Below, piece by piece: positions 8,092 to 16,690 of a stretch of 64,000 nucleotides of DNA. Location: NCBI RefSeq assembly GCF_900013425.1, contig NZ_FBXK01000005.1, positions 248,001-312,000 on the forward strand. Reading direction: 5' to 3'. Made by a program: the position numbers and the translations under genes. The DNA is from Sphingobium sp. Z007. GTDB taxonomy: Bacteria > Pseudomonadota > Alphaproteobacteria > Sphingomonadales > Sphingomonadaceae. Positions within the stretch are counted from its first letter, which is position 1. The number at the start of each line of letters is the position of its first letter. The notes beneath the pieces were generated by a model, which saw nothing but the letters and a program-made list of their open reading frames with translations, made no database searches and was not told the origin of the DNA.

Positions 8092-9462
8092 TCACGCCGC
8101 GGCGCGGCGTTCCTTCAACTCTTCGTTCAGCATTTCGGCCAGCAGGAAGGCCAGTTCCAGGCTCTGCGCCGCGTTCAAACGCGGGTCGCAATGGGTGTGG
8201 TAGCGATCGGCAAGGCATTCGTCGGTGATGGCGATGGCGCCGCCGGTGCATTCGGTGACATTCTGGCCGGTCATTTCGGCATGGATGCCGCCGCCAAAGC
8301 TGCCCTCGGCGCGGTGGACGGCGAAGAAGCCGCGCACTTCGGCCAGGATGCGGTCGAAGGGCCGTGTCTTGTAGCCATTGGCCGCCTTGACGACATTGCC
8401 GTGCATCGGGTCGCAGGACCAGATGACCGGATGGCCTTCGCGCATCACGGCGCGGACGAGCTTCGGCAGGCCCGCCTCGATCTTGTCATGGCCATAGCGG
8501 GTGATGAGCGTGATGCGCCCGGCTTCACGCGCGGGGTTCAGCGTGTCGAGCAGGCGCAGCAGCGCGTCCGGCTCCAGGCTGGGACCGCATTTCAGGCCGA
8601 TCGGATTGCCGATGCCGCGCAGATATTCGACATGGGCGGACCCTTCGAACCGGGTGCGGTCGCCGATCCACAGCATGTGCGCGGAAGTGTCGTACCAGTC
8701 GCCGGTCAGGCTGTCCTGCCGCGTCAGCGCCTGCTCGAACGGCAGCAGCAACGCTTCATGGCTGGTATAGAAGCTGGTCCCGCCAAGCTGCGGCACCGTT
8801 TCCGCCGACAGGCCGCAAGCGCGCATGAAGTCGAGCGCTTGGCCGATCTGGTCGGCCATCTGTTCGAACTTTGCCGCCCAGGGGCTGCGCCCCATGAAAT
8901 CGAGCATCCAGCCATGGACGCGGTCCAGGCTGGCGTAACCGCCGGTCGAGAAGGCGCGCAGCAGGTTCAGCGTCGCGGCCGACTGGTTATAGGCCTGCAC
9001 CATGCGCTGGGGGTCCGGCTCGCGGCCTTCCGCCGTGAAGGCGATGTCGTTGACATTGTCGCCGCGGTAGCTCGGCAATTCGACGCCGCCGATGGTTTCG
9101 GTATCGGCCGAACGCGGCTTGGCGAACTGGCCCGCCATGCGGCCGACCTTCACCACCGGCAGCTTCGACGCGAAGGTCAGCACGACCGCCATCTGGAGCA
9201 GCACGCGGAAGGTGTCGCGGATGTTGTTCGGATGGAACTCCGCGAAACTTTCCGCGCAATCGCCGCCCTGCAACAGGAAGGCTTCGCCGGACGCGACCTT
9301 GGCCAGGTCCGCCTTCAGATTGCGCGCTTCGCCTGCAAAGACGAGCGGCGGAAACTGGCCAAGCTGGGCCTCCACGGCGGCCAGCGCCTGCGTGTCCCGG
9401 TAATAGGGCATCTGGATGCCCTTATGCGCCCGCCAGCTATCCGGCGTCCACTTCGCCGCCAC
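8092..9462 (-). CDS. Class II 3-deoxy-7-phosphoheptulonate (DAHP) synthase
   Basis: A 456-residue first enzyme of the shikimate pathway, condensing phosphoenolpyruvate and erythrose-4-phosphate. It is the plant/AroA-II type: [10 protein letters not shown] supplies a metal-binding cysteine, and LKCGPS and SCDPMHGN carry active-site residues. Start chosen is GTG at 9462, with AAGGAG seven bases upstream and the family's [10 protein letters not shown] just after it; the overlapping ATG in that stretch is out of frame. Monocistronic, ending at the repeat-rich region. It would feed chorismate to the pabB/pabC pair encoded further on. Confidence 0.95.
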   Translation of the reverse strand: MAAKWTPDSWRAHKGIQMPYYRDTQALAAVEAQLGQFPPLVFAGEARNLKADLAKVASGEAFLLQGGDCAESFAEFHPNNIRDTFRVLLQMAVVLTFASKLPVVKVGRMAGQFAKPRSADTETIGGVELPSYRGDNVNDIAFTAEGREPDPQRMVQAYNQSAATLNLLRAFSTGGYASLDRVHGWMLDFMGRSPWAAKFEQMADQIGQALDFMRACGLSAETVPQLGGTSFYTSHEALLLPFEQALTRQDSLTGDWYDTSAHMLWIGDRTRFEGSAHVEYLRGIGNPIGLKCGPSLEPDALLRLLDTLNPAREAGRITLITRYGHDKIEAGLPKLVRAVMREGHPVIWSCDPMHGNVVKAANGYKTRPFDRILAEVRGFFAVHRAEGSFGGGIHAEMTGQNVTECTGGAIAITDECLADRYHTHCDPRLNAAQSLELAFLLAEMLNEELKERRAAA

Positions 9463-9597
9463 GTCATGTCTCCTTTGGTCACGATAAAATAGGGGGCGCA
9501 CCTACGCTGGTCCGGGGGCCAAGGCAAGATTGTACCAGTTGGGCCATGGCCGCGCGCAATGATTTGTCCCGATTAGTGTGATCGACGGGCTTATGTC

Positions 9598-9954
9598 CTA
9601 CTTCTGGCAGGGCCAGCGTTCGTTGAGCGCGACGCTGACCAGAAGCGAGGCGGGCGTCTTGCGCTGGTCGGGCCAGCGTTCCAGATAGGCGATGACGGTA
9701 CGGCGCGCATCGTCCGCGCTCATGCGGTCGGGCCAGCAGACCGGGCGCGCGCGGCCGATGAACATGTCCTTGCGGATGCCGTCGACCACGCCGACGATAT
9801 AGGCGGTGCAGGCCAGGCTATAGGCGGGCGCCGTGTTGCGGCATTTGGCGAGCAGGGTGGTGCCGGTTTCGAACATGAACGCCTGGGCCGCGACCGGGGT
9901 GTGGGATGCCGCGAGCAGGGCGGCGGAGAGGAGAGGGGCGAGGAGGGGGTGCAT
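9598..9954 (-). CDS. Exported Rap1a/Tai-like protein
   Basis: A 118-residue protein with an N-terminal signal peptide (hydrophobic core ~5-20, cleavage near AAQA). The remainder has the small helical fold signature of Rap1a/Tai immunity-like proteins, with cysteines C37, C48, C72 and C116 and the WPDRMSADDAR/V..YLERWP pattern. Family members with known function protect against type VI effectors, but this one has no T6SS neighbour, so an immunity role is only a possibility. The ATG overlaps the stop of the upstream b561-YceI gene by one base (TGATG), implying translational coupling. Confidence 0.7.
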   Translation of the reverse strand: MHPLLAPLLSAALLAASHTPVAAQAFMFETGTTLLAKCRNTAPAYSLACTAYIVGVVDGIRKDMFIGRARPVCWPDRMSADDARRTVIAYLERWPDQRKTPASLLVSVALNERWPCQK

Positions 9955-11198
9955 CAATCCTGCCGTTTCGCCGTGAAAGCGAAGGTCAGCGCCACCTGCG
10001 GGCCAAGCCCGCCACTGCTGTCACCAGTGCCGACGCCAAAGGGCGCGCGGGCGATGGTGGCGCTACCCGACACTTTGCGGGTGGCGTCCTTGCCGGTCTC
10101 ATCCTTCCCAGAAAGCGTGAAGCGGATGGTCTGGGGCTTCGACACGCCCTTGAGCGTCAGCGTGCCGCGGGCGCGATAGGCGTTGGGGCCAGTCGCCTCC
10201 GCGCCCTTGGCCACGAAGGTCGCGGTCGGGTGCGCGGCGACGCCGAAAAATTCGTCGCCCGGCAGCATGCCGTCCTTGTACGCGTCGCCTACGCTGGCCG
10301 AGGCCATGTCGATGGTGACGGCGATGTCGGCGCTATCGGGATGGTCGGGGTCCATCACGATGTTGGCGGTCCATTTGGAAAAACTGCCGCTGATCGTCTC
10401 GCCATCATTGCCGACCGAAAAGCCGATCCGGCCGCCCGGTTGCACCGTCCAGGCGGGAGGCGGGTCGACGGGTTCGTCAGCGGTGGCCTGCGTCGCATTG
10501 GCGGCTGCATTGTCGGCAGGCGCTGCGGCGTTGACGGCTTCGGCAATGTTAGCGGGCGCGGTTTCGTCAGCGGGTTCTGCCGCGATGGGCGCAGGCGTAG
10601 CTTGCGGCGCGGGCAAGATCGCGCGCCCGGCGACGAAACCGACCAGGATCAACGCGGGCAAAGCGACCAGCAGCGCGGTCGAACGCCCCGGCACCATTCG
10701 CCAGATCAGGCCATCGCGGATCAGCAGATGATGGCGCAGCGCGCCCGCGACATGCAGCGCCACCAGCGCGATTCCCAGCCAAGCGAGCAGGCCATGGCCG
10801 TTTTCGGCCACGCCATGCGCCGCTGCGGGCAGAGGTAAATGGGGCAACGGTATCACGCCGAAGATCAGCGTCGGCACCTTGACCTTCGCCGTCGACACCA
10901 GCGCCCAGCCGGTCAGCGGCGCGCCCAGCATGAAGGCGTAGAGGCCGATATGGACGCCCGACGCCAGCGCCCCTTGCCAGCCGCCCTCCAGCTTCGCCGG
11001 ACGGGGTTTCCAATATCGCACGCCGATCCGCGCCAGCGTCAGGGCCAGCACGGTGATGCCGACCGACTTGTGCAGCTGGTAGAGGGCAAAGCCCCGCGCG
11101 CCCAGATCCTCCAGCGCCCAACCGACGGCGATTTGGAAAGCGAGCAGGGCGGCGATCGCCCAATGCAGAAAAATGGCGGTCCGGCTGTAGCGCTGCAT
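9954..11198 (-). CDS. Cytochrome b561 - YceI domain fusion protein
   Basis: A 414-residue fusion. Residues 1-190 are a di-haem cytochrome b561-type membrane domain with histidines at 12, 43, 83, 135, 149 and 156 in hydrophobic segments. An Ala/Pro-rich linker runs ~196-247, and residues ~249-414 form a YceI lipocalin-like domain. In many bacteria these are adjacent separate genes; here they are one polypeptide. YceI proteins bind polyisoprenoid or quinone-like lipids, so a membrane quinone-linked redox role in the periplasm is plausible. The ATG at 11198 has AGGGA seven bases upstream and is preferred to the one at 11216. Followed by the coupled Rap1a-like gene. Confidence 0.88.
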   Translation of the reverse strand: MQRYSRTAIFLHWAIAALLAFQIAVGWALEDLGARGFALYQLHKSVGITVLALTLARIGVRYWKPRPAKLEGGWQGALASGVHIGLYAFMLGAPLTGWALVSTAKVKVPTLIFGVIPLPHLPLPAAAHGVAENGHGLLAWLGIALVALHVAGALRHHLLIRDGLIWRMVPGRSTALLVALPALILVGFVAGRAILPAPQATPAPIAAEPADETAPANIAEAVNAAAPADNAAANATQATADEPVDPPPAWTVQPGGRIGFSVGNDGETISGSFSKWTANIVMDPDHPDSADIAVTIDMASASVGDAYKDGMLPGDEFFGVAAHPTATFVAKGAEATGPNAYRARGTLTLKGVSKPQTIRFTLSGKDETGKDATRKVSGSATIARAPFGVGTGDSSGGLGPQVALTFAFTAKRQD

Positions 11199-11401
11199 GT
11201 CGATTCCCTGGATCATGGCGGACCCGAAACTATGATGCCCGCATGGCCGAGTCCATCGGGCGGGCCCGAAACGCTTTGTTGCCGCCCTGTCGCCTTCTGT
11301 GTCCCAAAGGACGCAGTTGCGGCATTTTTATGGGCGCGATTGCATCACCCGTCATCCGGGTTAAGAGGTTAGGACGTTTATAATCAGGGAAATAGCAGGA
11401 C

Positions 11402-11839
11402 ATGGCCAAACCCGAATCCTGGCGTCTGAACGCTGAGGCGTATCGCTTCGTGACCAGCATCGACACGCGGTTCCAGGATCTCGACACCATGGGCCACATC
11501 AACAATGTAGCGATTTCCGGCATTTTCGAGACGGCGCGCATCCGTTTCCACCACCATATGGGACGTCATCCGCAGGAGCAGGGGGTGCGCTGGCTGGTGG
11601 CCAACGTGAACCTGAACTTTGTCGAGGAATCGCATTTCCCCTATCCGTTCGAAGTCCATTGCGCGATCGGCCACATCGGCCGCACGAGCTGGACGATCAG
11701 CTCGGCCGGGTTCCAGAAGGGCGTGTGCGTCGCCACCTGCGACACGACGGTCGTCACCCATGGCGCCGAAGGCCGCCGCGCGATCGACGACACGCTGCGC
11801 GAGGCGATGGAGATGAATTTCCTGCGCCAGCCGGACTGA
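11402..11839 (+). CDS. Acyl-CoA thioesterase, hot-dog fold (4HBT family)
   Basis: A 145-residue cytoplasmic thioesterase of the 4-hydroxybenzoyl-CoA thioesterase/FadM-like type. The hot-dog motif TRFQDLDTMGHINNV (23-36) carries the catalytic aspartate and the conserved HxNN. The acyl-CoA substrate cannot be told from sequence. GCAGGA precedes the ATG, and a TATAAT hexamer at 11379-11384 may be its -10 element, but no matching -35 was found. It stands alone, divergent from the b561-YceI gene. Confidence 0.88.
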   Translation: MAKPESWRLNAEAYRFVTSIDTRFQDLDTMGHINNVAISGIFETARIRFHHHMGRHPQEQGVRWLVANVNLNFVEESHFPYPFEVHCAIGHIGRTSWTISSAGFQKGVCVATCDTTVVTHGAEGRRAIDDTLREAMEMNFLRQPD

Positions 11840-11866
11840 TTTCAAGCGTGGCGGGAACAGGCTGTT

Positions 11867-12244
11867 CTAACGAAAACCCGCCATCCGCCGGCTCCACTGC
11901 ACGGCGATCACCGCGCCCTTGACCGGCTGGATCATCGCCACCGCCAGCACGATCGCCAGGGTCGGCCAGATCAGCGCCTGCCAGCCGAGCGGTATCGCCA
12001 GCGCGCTGTTCACCTCGATCATTAGCGGCACTAATATGTGGCCCAGCAGCAGGATGACGATATAGGCGGGAAAATCGTCCGCCTGATGCAGGTCCAGCGC
12101 CAGGCCGCAGTACGGGCAGGCGGGCGCGGTTTTCAGGAAGCGCGCGAACATCCGCCCCTCGCCACAGGCCGGGCAGCGGCCACGCAGCCCAAGGCCGATG
12201 GCGGCGCCGGTCGGGCGGTCGGACGGGGGCGCGGGATCGGTCAT
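11867..12244 (-). CDS. DUF983 zinc-ribbon membrane protein
   Basis: A 125-residue protein with a cytoplasmic N-terminal zinc ribbon (CPAC at 24-27, CPYC at 43-46) followed by two transmembrane helices (~53-75 and ~80-103). This is the DUF983 layout. In many alphaproteobacteria DUF983 genes lie next to cytochrome c oxidase assembly genes, but here there are none. The ATG at 12244 is preferred over an upstream in-frame start because it gives the family's usual length. Function unknown. Confidence 0.85.
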   Translation of the reverse strand: MTDPAPPSDRPTGAAIGLGLRGRCPACGEGRMFARFLKTAPACPYCGLALDLHQADDFPAYIVILLLGHILVPLMIEVNSALAIPLGWQALIWPTLAIVLAVAMIQPVKGAVIAVQWSRRMAGFR

Positions 12245-12336
12245 GGATCGGGAGCTAGGGACTCTGGCCCCCAAGCGCAACGCTGCGCTGCACCCTTAGC
12301 GCCTTTCGTACCGCGCAAAGCCTGTTAAGAAGCCCC

Positions 12337-13506
12337 ATGCATCTGCCCGGTCCCCACGAAGCCTATTGCCTGTTCGACGATGCGCGCCCGCGCAGCGTGG
12401 CGCCCGCGCGCCTCTACCGCGATCCCGTCGAGATCGTCGTCGCCCATCGCATGGCCGATGTGCAACCCGCGCTCGACCGCATTGCCGAAGCGCAGGAAAG
12501 CGGCCTGCATGTCGCGGGCTATATGGCCTATGCCGCGGGATTGGCGCTGGAGGATCGACTGGCGCCGATCGCGCGGAGGCATGATGCGGGCGCTGCGCCG
12601 CTGCTGTGGTTCGGCCTGTTCGAAGGGGTGCGGCTGATCCCGACCGGCACGCTGCCCGATATGCTGCCCGACCCGGCAGGCGCGACGGTCGGGCCGCTGC
12701 GCCCGCTGGTGGATGAGGCTGCTTATGGCGTGGCCTTCTCCCAGGTGCAGGATTATATCCGCGCCGGCGACATTTATCAGGTCAACCTGACTTTCCCCTG
12801 CGACGTGGATGTGACCGGCGACCCGCTCGCCCTCTATGCCGCCGTGCGGCCGCGCGCCGCGGCGGGCTATGGCGGGGTAATCCGTACTGGTGATCGATCG
12901 ATTTTGTCCTTTTCGCCCGAACTCTTCTTTACTCAGGTCCGCGGGCAGCTGACCGCGCGGCCGATGAAGGGCACCGCCACCCGCGCCGCCGATCCGGACG
13001 CCGACGCCGCGCAGGCGCTGTGGTTGCAAAGCGACGCGAAGCAGCGCGCCGAAAATCTGATGATCGTCGATCTGCTGCGCAACGATCTGTCGCGGGTGTC
13101 GCGCGCGGGCAGCGTGACCGTGCCCGACCTGTTCAAGGTCGAAACCTATCCCACCGTGCATCAGCTGGTGTCGACCGTGCGTGCGCGCATCCTGCCCGGC
13201 CTGTCGCCGGTCGACGTGCTGCGCGTGCTGTTTCCCTGCGGCTCCATCACCGGCGCGCCCAAGGTGCGGGCGATGGAGATCATCGATGCGGTCGAACCCC
13301 ATGGCCGCGGCGTCTATACCGGCACGATGGGCTGGATCGACCCGGAGGGCGACGCCGCCTTCAATGTTGCCATCCGCACCATTTGCGTCGAAGACGGCGC
13401 AGGAACGGGCCGGCTAGGGCTGGGGTCCGGCATCGTCGCGGATTCGGATTGCGCATCCGAATGGGCGGAGTGCCTGGCCAAGGGGCGTTTCCTTTCGCTC
13501 CCCTGA
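12337..13506 (+). CDS. pabB: Aminodeoxychorismate synthase component I
   Basis: A 389-residue chorismate-utilising enzyme converting chorismate plus ammonia to 4-amino-4-deoxychorismate for folate synthesis. The key lysine is in PMKGTAT (K211), which separates PabB from anthranilate synthase TrpE, where it is normally alanine. SFSPELFF, LMIVDLLRND, GSITGAPK and LGLGSGIVADS are the conserved chorismate-binding blocks. It is shorter than E. coli PabB because the N-terminal domain is abbreviated. The pabC-like gene follows 61 bp downstream on the same strand; in many relatives the two are fused. Confidence 0.94.
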   Translation: MHLPGPHEAYCLFDDARPRSVAPARLYRDPVEIVVAHRMADVQPALDRIAEAQESGLHVAGYMAYAAGLALEDRLAPIARRHDAGAAPLLWFGLFEGVRLIPTGTLPDMLPDPAGATVGPLRPLVDEAAYGVAFSQVQDYIRAGDIYQVNLTFPCDVDVTGDPLALYAAVRPRAAAGYGGVIRTGDRSILSFSPELFFTQVRGQLTARPMKGTATRAADPDADAAQALWLQSDAKQRAENLMIVDLLRNDLSRVSRAGSVTVPDLFKVETYPTVHQLVSTVRARILPGLSPVDVLRVLFPCGSITGAPKVRAMEIIDAVEPHGRGVYTGTMGWIDPEGDAAFNVAIRTICVEDGAGTGRLGLGSGIVADSDCASEWAECLAKGRFLSLP

Positions 13507-13567
13507 CCTTGGGCTTGATCCACAAGGGGTGGTTGACTTTTGGCGCGCAAGGGCTTGAAAAGTTTCA

Positions 13568-14191
13568 ATGGCATTGGCTGACGGACGGTTCGACCTCATC
13601 GAAACCATGGCCTTCGACCCGCTCGAAGGCATCAGGTTGCTGGAACTGCATCTGGCGCGGCTGAAGGCGAGCGCCGACGCGCTCGGCTTCCATGTCGATC
13701 GCCATGATGTGCGCAACGAATTGCAGGCCGCGACCTTCCGCCTGCGCGACCGCAGCCGGGTGCGGCTGATGGTGTCGCGCGGCGGGGCGATCGCGATCGA
13801 GGTGCGCGATCATCGGGGCTGGCCCGACCCGATCATGAAAGTCGCCGCGGTGCCGCGCCATGCGCCGGCGGACGACCTGCGGCTGCGCCACAAGACCAGC
13901 GATCGTAGCCTCTATAAGGACGCGCTGAAACGCGGCGGCACCTATGAAGTGCTGCTGATCGACGCGCAGGGCTATCTGACCGAGGGCTGTTTCTCCTCCA
14001 TCTTCGTCGAGCGGGGCGACAAGCTGGTGACGCCGCCTTTGGCGCGCGGCCTCCTGCCCGGCATCCTGCGCCAGAGCCTGATCGATATGGGGGAAGCGGT
14101 GGAAGGCGATCTGCGCCCCTATGATCTGGAGCGCGGCTTCTTCATCGGCAATGCGGCGCGGGGCATGGCCGCCGCGACATGGTCACGGTGA
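13568..14191 (+). CDS. pabC: Class IV aminotransferase, aminodeoxychorismate lyase-like
   Basis: A 207-residue PLP-dependent fold-type IV protein, short for the class. LRHKTSDR holds the likely PLP lysine K109, and LTEGCFSSIFVERGDKLVTPPL carries the usual Glu and the phosphate-binding region. Directly downstream of pabB, so the likely reaction is 4-amino-4-deoxychorismate to 4-aminobenzoate plus pyruvate. It matches the C-terminal half of bifunctional PabBC proteins, here a separate gene. A branched-chain or D-amino acid aminotransferase function is less likely given the context. Confidence 0.85.
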   Translation: MALADGRFDLIETMAFDPLEGIRLLELHLARLKASADALGFHVDRHDVRNELQAATFRLRDRSRVRLMVSRGGAIAIEVRDHRGWPDPIMKVAAVPRHAPADDLRLRHKTSDRSLYKDALKRGGTYEVLLIDAQGYLTEGCFSSIFVERGDKLVTPPLARGLLPGILRQSLIDMGEAVEGDLRPYDLERGFFIGNAARGMAAATWSR

Positions 14192-14331
14192 CTGGGCTGC
14201 AATAGCCGGGCTATTCTGCCGTAAAGCCAATAAGCGGCATCTGGCGGTTGCCCCGTCTTCCGTTGCGCACTAAGGGACGCCGCGTCCGCTTTTATTGCGG
14301 GCCTTGGGGATTCTTCAGCGAGTTTATTACC

Positions 14332-15534
14332 ATGAGCCAGACTTCCGCCGCCTTGGGTCGTATCCAGCCGTCCGCTACGCTCGCCATGAGCGCCCGCGTG
14401 AACGCGCTCAAAGCGCAGGGTGTGGACGTCATTGGCCTGTCGGCCGGCGAACCGGATTTCGATACCCCCGATTTCGTCAAGGAAGCCGGCATCGCTGCGA
14501 TCCGCAACAACCTGACCCGCTATACCGACGTGGACGGCACTGCCGACGTCAAGGAAGCGGTGATGTTCAAGTTCAAGCGCGACAATGGGCTGGATTACAA
14601 GCGCAGCCAGATCAGCGTCAATTCGGGCGGCAAGCATACGCTGTTCAACGCGCTGGTCGCCACGGTCGATGTGGGCGATGAGGTCATCATCCCGGCGCCC
14701 TACTGGGTCAGCTATCCCGATATCGTGAACTTCGCGGGAGGCACCCCAGTCTTCATCGAAGGGCCAGCGAGCCAGGGTTACAAGATCACCGCCGACCAGT
14801 TGGAAGCCGCGATCACGCCGCGCACCAAATGGGTGATGCTCAATTCGCCGTCCAACCCGTCAGGCGCGGCCTATTCGGCGGATGAACTCAAGGCGCTGGC
14901 CGATGTGCTGCTGCGCCACCCGCATGTGCTGGTGATGACCGACGATATGTATGAGCATGTCTGGTATGCATCGACCCCCTTTGCCACCATCGCGCAAGTA
15001 TGCCCGGACCTCTATGAGCGTACGCTGACGGTCAATGGCTGTTCCAAGGCCTTCTCCATGACCGGCTGGCGCATCGGCTTTGCGGGCGGCCCCGAATGGA
15101 TCATCAAGGCGATGGGCAAGCTGCAATCGCAGTCGACCAGCAACCCCTGCTCGATCAGCCAGGCCGCCGCCGTCGCGGCGCTCACAGGCCCGCAGGATTT
15201 TCTGGAAGAGCGCAACGGCGTGTTCCGCAAGCGTCGCGACATGGTCGTCGCGATGTTGAACGACGCGCCGGGCCTCGATTGCCCGACGCCCGAAGGCGCC
15301 TTCTACGTCTATCCTGATGCCAGCGGCGTGATCGGCAAGGTGACGCCAAAGGGCGTGACGATCGACAGCGACGAGACGCTGATCGCCTATTTCCTGGACG
15401 AGGCGAAGGTGGCCGCGGTCCATGGCGCCGCCTTCGGCCTCTCGCCCGCCTTCCGCATCAGCTATGCGACCTCGGACGAGGTGCTCAAGAAGGCCTGCAC
15501 GCGTATTCAGGAAGCCTGCGCCGCGCTTCGTTAA
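14332..15534 (+). CDS. Aspartate aminotransferase (fold type I, AAT Ib-like)
   Basis: A 400-residue cytoplasmic PLP enzyme interconverting aspartate/2-oxoglutarate and oxaloacetate/glutamate. The PLP lysine K239 is in GCSKAFSMTGWRIG; N175 (NSPSNPSG) and D204/Y207 bind the cofactor, and an Arg near the C-terminus (PAFRISYA) binds the substrate carboxylate. N-terminal LSAGEPDFDTP is typical of the Ib subgroup, members of which may also use prephenate. The frame is open from 14248, but the ATG at 14332 starts the homologous region. An unusual perfect hairpin lies 8 bp after its stop. Confidence 0.93.
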   Translation: MSQTSAALGRIQPSATLAMSARVNALKAQGVDVIGLSAGEPDFDTPDFVKEAGIAAIRNNLTRYTDVDGTADVKEAVMFKFKRDNGLDYKRSQISVNSGGKHTLFNALVATVDVGDEVIIPAPYWVSYPDIVNFAGGTPVFIEGPASQGYKITADQLEAAITPRTKWVMLNSPSNPSGAAYSADELKALADVLLRHPHVLVMTDDMYEHVWYASTPFATIAQVCPDLYERTLTVNGCSKAFSMTGWRIGFAGGPEWIIKAMGKLQSQSTSNPCSISQAAAVAALTGPQDFLEERNGVFRKRRDMVVAMLNDAPGLDCPTPEGAFYVYPDASGVIGKVTPKGVTIDSDETLIAYFLDEAKVAAVHGAAFGLSPAFRISYATSDEVLKKACTRIQEACAALR

Positions 15535-15542
15535 GGCTAAAA

Positions 15543-15621
15543 CCGCACCGGCCCACACCCCCACCCGACCGCCCATCCAGGATATACTGGGGCGGTCGGG
15601 TGGGGGTGTGGGCCGGTGCGG
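15543..15621. repeat. Perfect 32-bp inverted repeat after the aspartate aminotransferase gene
   Basis: The 32 bases at 15543-15574 are the exact reverse complement of 15590-15621, separated by a 15-nt loop. Arms are C/G-rich (start CCGCACCGGCCCAC). No T tract follows, so it is not a typical intrinsic terminator, though a hairpin this stable would protect a 3' end. It starts 8 bp after the stop codon. Confidence 0.95.
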
Positions 15622-15875
15622 CATCGCCGCGATCAAAAACGTCACAAAATGGAAACGGTCCTTTTCCCGCCATGCCGTCTTGCGATTGACGCGGCATGGC
15701 TTATATGCCCGTTGCATAGAGAAACTGATTTAAGGACTGCCGCCTTTCGTCGTTCTATCCCTGGCACTGGTCGAAACCCGCTCTCGCTTGGTCGGCCGTT
15801 CAGTCAGGGGCAAGGCGCATGGAGGTAGTCAACAGGTCGAGACGGCCTGAACCATATTTTAGAAAGGCGTTGGCC

Positions 15876-16028
15876 ATGATGGCGTTCCTGAAGTCCGATC
15901 TGTTCCTCCGCTTCCTGGGGGGCTTCGCCATTGGCGCGGTCGGCATGGTCATGCTCCAGCCAAAGGAAGCCCCCATGTTCGGATCGACCGCGATTGCGGC
16001 GACATCGACCGACCGTGCGGCGCTCTAA
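15876..16028 (+). CDS. Small hydrophobic protein upstream of msrA
   Basis: A predicted 50-residue protein with one membrane segment (LRFLGGFAIGAVGMVML, residues ~10-27) and a short Ala/Thr-rich tail. AAAGG lies about nine bases before the ATG at 15876, and a second ATG follows immediately. Its stop overlaps the proposed msrA start by 14 bases, suggesting coupled translation. No family recognised. The gene is supported by the ribosome site, the hydrophobic profile and the overlap only. Confidence 0.5.
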   Translation: MMAFLKSDLFLRFLGGFAIGAVGMVMLQPKEAPMFGSTAIAATSTDRAAL

Positions 16029-16686
16029 CCGCCTCACCTTGATCGCTTTGGCGGCGTTTGCCGTCGCGACGCCCCTGCGCGCCGAGCGTGCCGTCCTTGC
16101 CCCCGTGCCTGCCATAGACGCCGCGCCCACGCGCAAGTTGGAGACCGCGGTGTTTGCAGGCGGCTGCTATTGGGGCGTGGAAGGGGTCTTCTCCCACGTC
16201 AAAGGTGTCCAACTCGTCGTCTCCGGCTTTGCCGGGGGACCAAAGGACCGCCGTGTCGACTATGAAACGGTCAGCGGCGGCGACACCGGCTTTGCCGAGG
16301 CGGTGCGCGTCACCTATGATCCCGCGCAGGTCAGCTACGGCACCTTGCTGCGCATCTTCTTCTCGGTCATCGCCGATCCCACCACGCTCAACTATCAGGG
16401 GCCGGACCATGGCACCCAATATCGCAGCGCGATTTTCCCGTTGAACGCGGAGCAGGGCAAGGCGGCGAGCGCCTATCTGGCGCAGATCGGGAAGTCGGGC
16501 CTGTGGCGCGACCCCGTGGTGACGAAGGTGGAGCGCTTCACCGGCTTCCAGAATGCCGGGCAGGACCATCAGGATTTCATGCGCAAGAATCCGCGCCACC
16601 CCTATATAATGCGTTGGGACGCGCCCAAGCTGGCGGCGTTCAAAGTGATGTTCCCGACGCTGTATCGGGCGACGCCGTCGGCCTGA
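16015..16686 (+). CDS. msrA: Exported peptide-methionine (S)-S-oxide reductase
   Basis: About 223 residues. A signal peptide (LTLIALAAFAVATPLRAERA) precedes the MsrA domain, so the enzyme probably repairs oxidised methionines in the periplasm. The catalytic motif FAGGCYWGVEG has C51; the substrate pocket residues (DHGTQYRSAIF) and QDHQDF are present. No second cysteine is found in the mature chain, so the C-terminal resolving cysteines of classical MsrA are missing and regeneration may rely directly on thioredoxin or a glutaredoxin. GTG at 16015 is the only start that includes the whole signal peptide; it lacks a clear ribosome site, so the start is tentative. Confidence 0.9.
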   Translation: MRRSNRLTLIALAAFAVATPLRAERAVLAPVPAIDAAPTRKLETAVFAGGCYWGVEGVFSHVKGVQLVVSGFAGGPKDRRVDYETVSGGDTGFAEAVRVTYDPAQVSYGTLLRIFFSVIADPTTLNYQGPDHGTQYRSAIFPLNAEQGKAASAYLAQIGKSGLWRDPVVTKVERFTGFQNAGQDHQDFMRKNPRHPYIMRWDAPKLAAFKVMFPTLYRATPSA

Positions 16687-16690
16687 ACGA

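Noticed and set aside
8191..9492. 433-codon plus-strand ORF opposite DAHP synthase
   Set aside because: Fully antisense to a conserved enzyme; no start signal or recognisable domain.
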